From Capitulum mitella (taxonomy: Eukaryota > Arthropoda > Thecostraca > Pollicipedomorpha > Pollicipedidae): 64,000 nt of DNA. The notes under the pieces were generated by a model. It searched no databases. It worked only from the letters and a program-made list of their open reading frames with translations, and was not told the origin of the DNA. Position numbers and translations under genes: made by a program. Positions 31,601-40,339 of this stretch are shown piece after piece. Location of the stretch: NCBI GenBank assembly GCA_030062745.1, contig CP099850.1, positions 3,162,001 to 3,226,000 of the forward strand. Reading direction: 5' to 3'. The stretch's first letter is position 1. The number at the start of each line of letters is the position of its first letter.

Positions 31601-34412
31601 ACGCAGGTGACGGCGCAGGACTTGACTGCTTGGCTGTGGGGATGACAGCACATGGCCGGATTTTAGTGGTAACATTACCGGACATGAGTCTGGGGTTAAG
31701 AGCGTCGTGATCGAGTCTAGAAGTGATCATTGGGGCGCTGAACTGTACGGGTGCGCCTTTCTGATGTACAGAGGTGCGTTTTCTCCAGTGCCGCGGAAAG
31801 CGTAAGTGTCACAAGCCGCGGAGAGTGGGAGCGCCTACCACCCGGTCACGTACGGTGGCTGTAACGATTGCGTTTCGTAAGTTTTCTGTTGTATGACATG
31901 CCGTTTCGTCTTCCCTTCGATAAGTTCCTCTTCTCTTCTTTTTATTGCTCATTGTGACTTAAACTGCGACAGATCCGAAGAACGAAATGCGTGTGATCCG
32001 TCGTTATAGACGAAGTGTCGAACCGACCTCGTTTGACGGACGCCTGCCTCTGAACACGTCCAGGGCAAACCGGCCATCGCACACCGGGACATCAAGACCA
32101 AGAACATCTTGGTGAAGAACAACGGCGAGTGCGTGATCGCCGACCTCGGCCTGGCCGTCACCCACCAGCAGGGCCGCATCGACCTTGGCAACAACCTGCG
32201 TGTCGGCACGCGCCGCTACATGCCGCCAGAGGTGCTCGACGAGAGGTGAGACTGCCGCAGGCACGGCCGCCGGTGAGAGATGAGGCGCCCACAGGCACGG
32301 CTACTGGTGAGAGGTGAGACTCTCACATGCCTGAGACTGCCGCGGGCACGGCTGTTGGTGACTGGCCAGACTCTTGCAGGCATGGCCGCTGATGAGAGGT
32401 GAGACTGCCACAGGCACAGCTGCTGATGAAAGCTGACACCACCGCAGGCACGACTGCTGATAAGAGGTGAGACTGCTGAAGGCACGGGTAATGTTGACAG
32501 GTGAATTTCCGCAGGTATGGCTGGGATGGGTGTGGGAGTTCTTTATGTCGATGCGCCGTGTGAGGAGCGGGATTAAGGGAGTTGATATTGTTTTTCTCTG
32601 ACATGTGTGGTTCTGTTTCGCGTGTCAAAAAGCCGCAGATATATGCTGATTTGACACTCGGTGGGCACGTTAGCTGGTAACGTCGCCGCACCATGCTGAC
32701 ATCTGATCCTTTCGGAGAGGCGCTTGCGGCCTCAGCACACCTTAATAAAGGTCGACGTATGCACTGGGAGCCGAAGAACTCGTGCACGGTATGTGCTGCC
32801 TTGTGCGTTCGCTCGCGTGACAGCCGCCGCCGGCTGCCGCCAGCATCAACAAGGAGGCGTTCGAGTCGTTCCTGAAGGCGGACATGTACGCGTTCGGCCT
32901 GGTGATGTGGGAGGTGACGCGGCGCTGCTCGTCCAGCGGCCGCGCGGAGCCGTACCGGCCGCCGTTCTACGACGTGGTGCCCGCCGACCCGGGCTTCGAC
33001 GACATGCGGAAGATCGTCTGCGTGGACCAGCACCGACCGGTCATCCCGAACCATTGGTCCGGCCACCAGGTCAGCGCTCCGTTTCGTCGCGGCGGTGCCC
33101 GGGCCGACTGGCCCGTGATGCCGGCGGTGGGGCATTGCGGGGGTATTCGTGTCGTTGGTGGCGACCCCGGGATCAGCTGGTCACCGGGCCGGGTCGGTGG
33201 CCAGGGCCCAGGTGGTCCCGTCAGTAGTGTGTGCTCGAGGCGGACTGGTAACCGAGGTTTGTGACACTCAGGGCGACTCTGTCGGCGGCCACTGCCGAAG
33301 GTTGGCTGTTCGGTGACCTAGGGGCCAGGGTCTCTGGTCACATGCACAGTTCACCCCGTCGTCGGCCACCGCGTCAGGTGGTTTCCTCGGGCCCGGGTCG
33401 CTGTTGACACCCCCGGGGCGCGCTGCGAGGGGCCCGGGAGCGCCGTGCCTGTGGGCGCCGGCCGCGCTGTGAGGGATCCGGGAGTACCGTGCCTGTGGGC
33501 GCCGGCCGCGCTGTGAGGGATCCGGGAGTACCGTGCCTGTGGGCGCCGGCCGCGCTGTGAGGGATCCGGGAGTACCGTGCCTGTGGACGCCGGCCGTGTT
33601 CGGACGTCGTGTCGGTGTCCGGCGACGGCGGTGGTCGGCTTCGTTTCAGTCGGTTCTCTGTGGGCTGTGGGTTGTTGGGAACCCCGTGCCAGAAGCCAGC
33701 AGAAAAGGTGGCATCTTTTATGTCCGAACTGTTTCAGGAGCATAATTAATAGCCTGCTGGAGTTAGAACGCCTTCAGATGGCGTGATATGGGTGACAAGA
33801 AAGGGGTAGCTGAATGTTTTCCTTGGTAGAAATGCAAACAAGGATTCCGATAAGTATCTGCTCTGTGTTTTGCACAGGAAAACGTAGGTGATTTTTGGTC
33901 CTGAAAGCACGATCTTACGAAAACGTTTTCTGAGCAATGAATCGTCATTGAAACTACGTTAGTCTTGTTAAGCACTTGGTATTATTTTTACTGTCTTTCT
34001 CTGCTCCTCACTTCTCATCCCATCGTGACCCGTAGTGGACACGCGGCATTGTAATGTAGATGTCATCCACCTGCTTTTGCCGTGCCCAAACGTAGCCCTC
34101 ACTTGGATGTCCCGTCCGCCGACACCTCGCCGCTTCCTCTCCCACTAGAGCGCCACCTTTCGTGACACCCCTCCACTGTGTGACCCTGAACGGCGCCTCC
34201 CGTACCGCCGACACGCCAGCCGCTCTCGCCGCCGGTGCTGGCCGTGACCGGGGCGCACGCGGCTGCCGCAGACGCTGGTGGGCATCGCTCGGCTGATGAA
34301 GGAGTGCTGGCACCACAACGCCATGGTTCGTCTCTCCGCGCTGCGGCTCAAAAAGTCGCTGGTCCGGCTGGAGGGCAGCGTCAAGCCGGCCAACAACAAG
34401 GTGGACGTCTAA
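28421..34412 (+). CDS. sax: BMP type I receptor Ser/Thr kinase, Saxophone/ALK1/ALK2 class (spliced, 5' exon missing)
   Basis: Membrane receptor that, in this family, is activated by a type II receptor after BMP binding and phosphorylates R-Smads. Exons: 28421-28626, 29457-29655, 30204-30448, 30583-30797, 31384-31606, 32064-32245, 32844-33069, 34272-34412; all GT-AG and phase-consistent. Numbering from the ATG at 28438 gives 539 residues. They comprise a ten-cysteine ectodomain (45-122), a membrane segment (146-168), a GS box SGSGSGLP (220-227), a glycine loop VGNGRYGQV, Lys265, the L45 loop [10 protein letters not shown] (297-306), HRD Asp366, DLG Asp384 and MPPEVLDE. The L45 loop points to Saxophone. 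No signal peptide is visible: the acceptor ttttcag at 28420 implies an upstream exon ending in phase 1. Confidence 0.9.
29098..29250 (+). mobile_element. copy of short repeat family C, in a receptor intron
   Basis: Ordered blocks GGCTGATCTTTG, GGGTCTAGACCCCCAC, GGCAGTGACGGGAAAGAAAC and GATCTGAATTCCCTCTC match 38690-38846 in the same orientation. No coding signal. Confidence 0.45.
29280..29455 (+). repeat. 88-bp tandem duplication ending at the receptor exon b acceptor
   Basis: Units 29280-29367 and 29368-29455 differ at only a few positions. The second ends in the functional ctggcag; the first reads ctggcaaac at the same point and has lost the AG. It is a recent duplication of intron end sequence. 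Confidence 0.9.
29457..29655 (+). CDS. sax: receptor exon b: second half of the ectodomain
   Basis: 66 codons plus one base, donor GAGG|gtgagg. It encodes [25 protein letters not shown] and the terminal [17 protein letters not shown], completing the ten-cysteine three-finger ectodomain. CN near the end is the family's closing motif. Confidence 0.9.
30204..30448 (+). CDS. sax: receptor exon c: transmembrane segment
   Basis: It completes GAC and encodes an extracellular spacer, then [19 protein letters not shown] followed by RR, a clear single-pass segment with a basic cytoplasmic stop. After a GRGRGP linker comes [17 protein letters not shown], the juxtamembrane region before the GS box. Donor CTCAGG|gtacgt. 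Confidence 0.9.
30583..30797 (+). CDS. sax: receptor exon d: GS box and kinase N-lobe
   Basis: It encodes [17 protein letters not shown], then [33 protein letters not shown] and RETEIY. The residue after LAK is Glu237. In vertebrate relatives this position is Gln or Thr, and an acidic substitution there is known to activate the kinase. Donor TACAA|gtgagc. Confidence 0.93.
31384..31606 (+). CDS. sax: receptor exon e: L45 loop
   Basis: 223 bases completing AAC. It encodes [16 protein letters not shown] and [10 protein letters not shown], including the L45 loop that selects the Smad substrate, then [12 protein letters not shown] and [12 protein letters not shown]. The loop sequence is the Saxophone/ALK1/ALK2 type rather than the ALK3/6 or ALK4/5 type. 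Confidence 0.93.
32064..32245 (+). CDS. sax: receptor exon f: catalytic and activation loops
   Basis: It encodes [30 protein letters not shown] and [14 protein letters not shown]. The catalytic Asp366 and Mg-binding Asp384 are both present. It ends GAGAG|gtgagac, and this donor is copied in the minisatellite that follows. Confidence 0.93.
32241..32515 (+). repeat. minisatellite copying the exon f splice donor
   Basis: Units of roughly 34-40 bp built from GAGAGGTGAGACTGCCGCAG and GCACGGCYRCTG begin at the last bases of exon f. Donor-like AGAG|GTGAGAC recurs with GT at 32246 (real), 32314, 32399 and 32467. The array runs about 270 bp into the intron. Confidence 0.8.
32844..33069 (+). CDS. sax: receptor exon g: kinase C-lobe
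   Basis: It completes AGC and encodes [46 protein letters not shown] and [12 protein letters not shown]. All are standard type I receptor C-lobe blocks. Donor CACCAG|gtcagc. Confidence 0.93.
33070..34271 (+). other. last receptor intron with a 44-bp tandem repeat
   Basis: 1.2 kb, GC-rich at first and AT-rich later. It contains four 44-bp units at about 33444-33600; nothing else was recognised. Confidence 0.6.
33416..33600. repeat. 44-bp tandem repeat, about four units
   Basis: Unit starts near 33444, 33488, 33532 and 33576, each beginning GTGCCTGTGGGCGCCGGCC and containing GATCCGGGAGTACC. The middle units are nearly identical, indicating recent expansion. Confidence 0.9.
34272..34412 (+). 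CDS. sax: receptor exon h: kinase end and C-terminal tail
   Basis: It follows gctgccgcag and encodes [32 protein letters not shown] and a tail ending NNKVDV, with TAA at 34410-34412. The last seven codons including the stop are the first unit of the minisatellite downstream. Confidence 0.93.
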   Translation, partial: TLVGIARLMKECWHHNAMVRLSALRLKKSLVRLEGSVKPANNKVDV

Positions 34413-34665
34413 ACGGTTAACAGCGAGATGGACGTCTGAACGGCCAGCAGCGAGGTGGACGCCTTAACGACCAGTAGCAAGGTAGACGTCTAAACGACCA
34501 CCAACAAGGTGACGTCTAAACGACCAGCAACAAGGTTAACAATGAGGTGGACGTCTGGTGGTGGCTACCAACAAGGTGGACTCCTAAATGACTTACAGCA
34601 AGGTGGACGTCTGAACGGCTGATGTGGTGGACGTCAAGGGGGCCAGCAAACAAGGTAGATGTTCG
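34391..34665 (+). repeat. minisatellite seeded by the receptor stop codon
   Basis: Units of about 27-35 bp with AACAAGGTGGACGTCTAAACG recur eight or more times with drift. The first unit is the end of the coding region itself. Most units keep TAA or TGA at the same place. Confidence 0.8.
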
Positions 34666-37600
34666 GTCGGCCAGGCGGTCGTCTAGTTGGACGACCTGTC
34701 TGGTGAGCCACGGGACCAGAGGGCTGAGGAAGGAAGAATCAGAAACCGCCCCCCCCCCCCTCTGAGTGCTCCGTCCGAGTGGTGAGACTGGGACTGCCGT
34801 TTCTCGACCGGCGTACCTCGGTCTGGCCGGACCCGGCCCACAGACAGCCCGCGACTGGCAGAGCTTGACCGCGTTGCACTGCGATGGCAGACCGGAGTCC
34901 GCAGACGGAGTCCACACGGCGCGGACCGAGAGCCGGAGCGCCGTGATTCGGACGTCCAGCCGACCAGGAGTCTGAGGCGTTCTCTGGACAGGGGGCTCCC
35001 GATCCGCCTCGGCCTGTTTGGGTCTGCTGTGGCAGAGTGGCTGACGGGACGCCAGGCGTCGGCAGGGACGCGCCGTGAGGAGGGACGCCGGCGGCGCGGC
35101 GCGGTGCGGGACAGGGCACCGAACGCCTGTGATGGTGTGGGTCGTCGAGCGCAGCGGTTGGTGGACGGAGGAGGCGCCGGCGCCGGTTTGGACGGCGCCG
35201 GCGGCCATTTGGTGCCATTATCTGAGATTTTACACATCGACGCTTTTGAACGCTGTTTATTTGTGTGGCAATAGCGAGCTGCACGTATTTTCATAAGTAT
35301 TGTCTAAACCACATGTTAATTGAGTTTTTGCATGTTTTGACGTCCCGTTATGTCTCCACGTGATTAAGGCCTCTGCGTGATTAAGGCCTTGAGGGGCAGT
35401 GGTGCTTGCTTCTGCCTTGGAATCGCGGTGTGTGCCTTATGAAGTTGCGGCCGAGGCTCGTGTACAGTTTATCATGTATGCAGTTCTGTCGCATGGCTGC
35501 CGTGTTTTATTGCCTCTGGATACTAATATTGTTGGCGAAGCGCAAATATTTCTTCCAAGTCTTGGCTTATATCCCCATCTTGCCATGCGTTTACGCCGGC
35601 CGGTGGTCGTGCCGAACGTCAGCTCTGTCGGGATTCTGACTGTCTGTCAGGGATGTCTGTCGCGTTGGTATGCTCGTGTCTGCCATGCTGGTTCGCTCGT
35701 TAGGGATCTTCCCGCCATTTAGTGGTCGCCCAGGCCTGCTTGGGTCTGCCGGTTGTATATATGCATCCGTGGCTGTCGCCTCACCCGCCTCCTCCCCCCC
35801 CCCCCAACCGGATCTGTATCATGTTTGATTGCCGGGAGGTTCCCCGCAGCGTGTGTAGATAGTGCCGGTGCATCCTCATTTGTATCGTGCCATCGTCATT
35901 CGCGGGCTGAGCCGTCAGCAGTGGGTGATGGAGCGTGGGCGCCGATGACGAGACGCGGATGACCGCCCGCGCGGCCGGCCGCGCCTGTTCGGCCGGCGAC
36001 GTGACGCCGTCCTTGCCTGGCTCCGGTGACGCCGCGCAGCGGACGTAATGTGACGGCGGCACCCGGCGGGCCGCGCTCCCCGCCGTGCGGACGGGCCGTT
36101 CAGCGAGGACCTGTGCTGGCCGTCGTCCTGCTCGCCCGGCCGCCTGGACGGGGCGGTCTCGAGGGGACTCCGCCGGTGTCGTTCCGATCGCATGGTGTGG
36201 CTCGGAGGGCGCCTCCTCTTTCGGATCTTCTCAGAGTTAATAACGTGCCGTAGAGTCTGTTCTCGGTTTAAGCAGGGACGGCCACTTTATCCCGTGTTAA
36301 TGGTGCGCGTAAATGACGTATTTTTGCTACGCAAGTGGTGCAGTTGTAGGTAGTGTAGACCCGTCGGGGTGTGCATGGTATACATTTTTAGTGGCGTGTT
36401 CGCTAGTAACGATAGACCCGGAGGTTTCGCATAAGGTTCCACCACGCCATCATTGTTTTTCTTTTCAGTTGCCAGCTTTTGCCATCAACATACTCGTACT
36501 CCAGTCGAGCAAGTGGGTTCGATGTGATGCGTGGCTTATTTGCGCTTCGCGAATGTTCCTTTGCATGAGTTTTACTATATCTTTTTTACGGTCGAACGAT
36601 GTGCGGTGCCGATGTGGACTGTACTCAGCGGATTCGTACGAAATTGTGGCCTAAAAAGGGAAGGAGATGTGGGAAGTTGTTTGTATTTGTGCGTCTCGTG
36701 TTACTGCGTAAACTAATGCCTTTCAGACCAGATGTGCCCCAACCGGAAATTTTATATATGATTTTCGTTTATTCCGCTGTACATTTGGCGCCTTTAGCGC
36801 TGTATGGCTGTGCTTATTTTGACATGACTGTATGAGTCGCTTCGCTAGACTTCTTTCAGCAGAAAAACGGACGATATGCCTCGTTATACCCGTGTTACCA
36901 AAAATCGTGTAAATGCTTACAGGGGATTTTTATAAAGCGCAATAAAAGAAAATACCTCATTAAGGTTTTGCCGAAACCCCATTCTCACGAAACAGAAATG
37001 ATGGCTTGGCAACGGAAAGGCATTGTTGGAGTTTCTAGAAGGAACGCGCAGACACCTTCCAGACAACATGTACGCATTATTCAGGTGGGCTACATGCCAT
37101 GCTATCGGTTCGTCGCTGCGGTAGGGGACGCACGGTGTGAGAGCCTCAGACAGGCGTGTGTTGGCAGAAGGGCTGAGAAATGGGCGTGATCCGCCGGTGG
37201 CGACATGCGTTTGCTGCTGATCCTGCGTCAGCGTGTGATGCCCCGTCTCGTCAATGCTTTTGTGGCATTCTCACTCGCAATGTCGGGCTTATGCTGCACA
37301 CGCGCGCAGCAGTAATGTACCACATATTCAAACGCCCTAACTCCTGGTGGCAGCGAAGGTTTTCGAAGGCTTTCGTTCCCCGGTCATCGCGCGTTTTGGC
37401 CGTACCTGCCGTCCGCCTGGGAGTGCAGACTGTGCCGCAGTGCAGTCTTGTGAAGAGACTGAACTCTGGACGTCGGACGTATGAGATATTTGTCTGGACG
37501 ATCTGACACACAAAGATGAGTGCGAATGACGGGCCACTAGAGCCCTGGGTAATTGAAATGAGAACACGCCCGATGCTTCTTACGAACTTTATTTACAAAA

Positions 37601-38185
37601 ATTTCACGTATCCAATAGTAATAAAGCACGCTACATTCTGCACACGTCCTGTCGATGTCCCTATACTGACAACGTAATGCCTCGCCTCTGCGTTGTACCG
37701 TAACATTTGATCATTCGACACAACAGATTTGAACATTCTCAAGTCCTAATACAACCGGGAAGCTACATTTTTAAAGCTCGGCCCACAGCATGCCAGTGGC
37801 AGATCTGCGGCTTACACCAAGACATAGTACAGCCGTCCAGTCTCAGATCCAAGATAGCTGCTGGGAGGTTAAACCCTGGTGTTCACACTCTCTGTTTCGG
37901 CGATACTTCACACTAAAACAGGACCGTGGACTGCGTTTTGAAAGGTCCATTCTCGGTATCGAAGCACAAGCTTAAACACTATGTCACGAAGCTGTTTTTT
38001 GAGAATATTTCTAGCTGCCTGGTAGGGCGTACATTGCTAGGATAGCGACTTAATCACTAGCTATGTCAACTCAGTGATCACCGCTCACAAGGACACAACA
38101 CTCTGGTCGCTATGTTCATAACAAACTGCGTATTTACGCTAAATCGAACCGCGAGCACTCGAGACTTACTAGACCGGCTCTTTGG
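34666..38185. other. intergenic between the receptor and the Scratch-like gene, no gene recognised
   Basis: 34.7-35.2 and 35.9-36.2 kb are GC-rich with open frames on both strands but no motifs; the rest is mixed. AATAAA at 36941-36946 (plus) could end a long receptor 3' UTR. TTTATT at 37588-37593 (minus AATAAA) in an A/T-rich pocket could end the Scratch-like transcript. Both are guesses from sequence alone. Confidence 0.4.
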
Positions 38186-38199
38186 GTCATACCGCCGCA

Positions 38200-38545
38200 A
38201 GCGCGAGTTTCCCGACAGACGTGGTCTTTGAGGAAGGACCGCCTCCGACAGACGTGGTCTGCGAAGAAGGACCGCCTCCGACAGACGTGGTCTGTGAGGA
38301 AGGACTGCCTCCGACAGACGTGGTCTCAGGGGGACCGTCTCCGACAGACGTGATCTGTGAGGAAGGACCGTCTCCGACAGATGCGGTCTGTGAGAACCGT
38401 CTCCGACAGACGTGGTCTGTGAGGGAGGACCATCTCCGATAGATGCGGTTTGTGAGTGAGGACCGTCTCCGACAGATGCGGTTTGTGAGTGAGGACCTAC
38501 TCCGACAGACGCGGTCTAAGGGAGGACCGTATCCGACAGATAAGT
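38200..38545. repeat. 33-bp minisatellite, about ten units
   Basis: Units of the form CCGACAGACGTGGTCTGTGA followed by GGAAGGACCGYCT. Because the period is a multiple of three, frames stay open on both strands and produce fake 11-residue repeats (PTDVVCEEGPP and relatives). Divergence rises toward the right end. Confidence 0.9.
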
Positions 38546-38689
38546 TCTTTCGAAGTGTTTCAAAACGGGGTTTTATTAGCCTTGTGACGACATTCGATTC
38601 TTGTGAGGTGCGGTTCATTCAAACGTACTCAGGTTAGTAGCCCACTCTGACGACTCTCAGCGGTCCTCCCGGTTTACGTTTGCTTGGTA

Positions 38690-38846
38690 CCATGGCTGAA
38701 GATCCTTGGCGGATTGGGAGAGTCTGAACCCCCCCATTTTTCGGAGACGTTAGCATTCTTCCCGTGACAGTGACTGAAAAGAAACGATCTAGAATTACAT
38801 GCAAATTCCCCCTCGAACTATTTTCGGAAATTTCCGGCCATGCGCA
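38690..38846 (+). mobile_element. copy of short repeat family C
   Basis: It shares GGCTGAAGATC, a TCTGAACCCCCC stretch, GTGACAGTGACTGAAAAGAA, ACGATCT and AATTCCCCCTC in order with 29098-29250. The type of element is unknown. Confidence 0.45.
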
Positions 38847-39910
38847 GTACAGCACTCGCGTGGCACTGACAAGAACCTTAATTCTAGATCTGTACAATCC
38901 AAACTAAGATTAATTTGCTATCATGTCCACTCGAGCTTAGTTTCACTGCTAGGTCTAGACGTGACCCGCGTGAATTGAGTATTGACTAGGTAGGACTCGA
39001 CTAGAGGCATGTAAAGCCAACAATCGTAACATAAAGCTTTTTCTCATGCAAACACAAAAACGAGCACTAAACAAGATAAAGGCATAGGAAAGGCAAGCGA
39101 AGGCATTTTCTACTTTTTCTTCATGACATTGGAAAACGACATCAAATACAATGCGTTGACATGCAGTCCGAAATAAATCACCCTCACACACTGTAAACTG
39201 CTGTACAAAATGCATGTCACGTCACCTCAAAACACGTTCTGTGTAAAAGTATCTAAAAAGCCTCCCAAGTGAGGTTATCGCACAACTGTCGTTTGGATCA
39301 GTTTTTTGGCCAAAGTTATCGAAATGCACTATTTCGAAGAGCCATTCTGAGCACTGGATGAATTCTTACACAGCCGATACAGATACTAACGTCCACAGCA
39401 ACCATATTGAGGAGGTAAATGCCCATAGGAAAATATTTCATTCGGGTCGTTACAAAAATACTATGATCAGGCACACATCTACAACCACGTTACTCGTACG
39501 GCGGATTTTTCGTAAAATGGCCCTTTGGTTCTCGGTTTCTGCTGGATATCTGATGTTCGGGCGTCGACAGACGTTCAGTAATTTACCGAATGTTCCCACA
39601 ACAGCGGTGCAACATGAGGCTGATTTCTACTGAATGCGCTTGAGGTACGAATCTTATCCTTGGATTCGGTATGAGCAGCCCGAAAACCACTAACAGCGTA
39701 CTCGGTTACTGGATGGATTGGAGAATTCCCCGCGATTTACAAATCTCTTCCTTCCAGAGCCCATGTGCCCACAGAGCACATCCCAACTCAGACTCGCCCA
39801 CCATCTCCGCACACCAGCCAGGCCGGCTCAGAGCGAAGCCCTTCGTAAAAACTGCATATAAAAATATCTACAAAAGTCGACAACTGGACTCGTCCTGCGC
39901 TAGGTGCGCA
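38847..39910 (-). other. probable 3' flank or 3' UTR of the Scratch-like gene
   Basis: AT-rich sequence following the Scratch stop codon on the minus strand. The nearest minus-strand AATAAA motifs are at about 38572-38577 and 37588-37593. No other gene was seen. Confidence 0.4.
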
Positions 39911-40339
39911 TCACACCCGCGTCACAACCTCAGCTTTGGCGTGGACCGGCAGAGGGGCGGCCGGTGACGTCACCCGAGCGGCGGCGGCGCCGGCGCGCCC
40001 CGGCCGTCGCTCCTTCATGCAGCTCGACTCCTCGTGTTTGTACAGGTAGCTCTTGAGCGCGAACGCCTTGCCGCAGCGCTGGCACACGTGCGGCTTCACG
40101 TTCGAGTGGGTCTGCACGTGCGCGCGCAGGTTGGACTTGTCGGCGAACGCCTTGGCGCAGACGGAGCAGCGGAAGGGGCGCTCGCCCGTGTGCGTCCGCA
40201 CGTGGCCCTGCAACAGCCACGGCCGAGAGAACGCCTTACCGCAGTACGGACACCGGCAGCCTTGCGCGTGCGTGCGCACGTGCATCGAGTACGCCGGCAT
40301 GGAGACGTAGATCTTGTCGCACTCCGGGCATTTCCGCGC
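39911..40339 (-). CDS. scrt: Scratch-like exon 3: zinc fingers 2-5
   Basis: It follows ttcctccaatag, begins GCGCGGAAA in phase 0 and stops at TGA 39913-39911. [54 protein letters not shown] and [17 protein letters not shown] are canonical Snail-superfamily fingers. About 35 residues follow the last finger. Confidence 0.95.
   Translation of the reverse strand, partial: ARKCPECDKIYVSMPAYSMHVRTHAQGCRCPYCGKAFSRPWLLQGHVRTHTGERPFRCSVCAKAFADKSNLRAHVQTHSNVKPHVCQRCGKAFALKSYLYKHEESSCMKERRPGRAGAAAARVTSPAAPLPVHAKAEVVTRV

Larger units (their letters stand above)
29656..32063 (+). other. receptor introns between exons b and f
   Basis: Four introns (29656-30203, 30449-30582, 30798-31383, 31607-32063). Apart from a G-run at about 31008-31018 I see no repeats, insertions or RNA-like structures in them. 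Confidence 0.55.

Noticed and set aside
32241..32515. CRISPR-like alternation of repeat and spacer
   Set aside because: The units are contiguous, variable and splice-site derived in a eukaryotic intron; no repeat/spacer structure.
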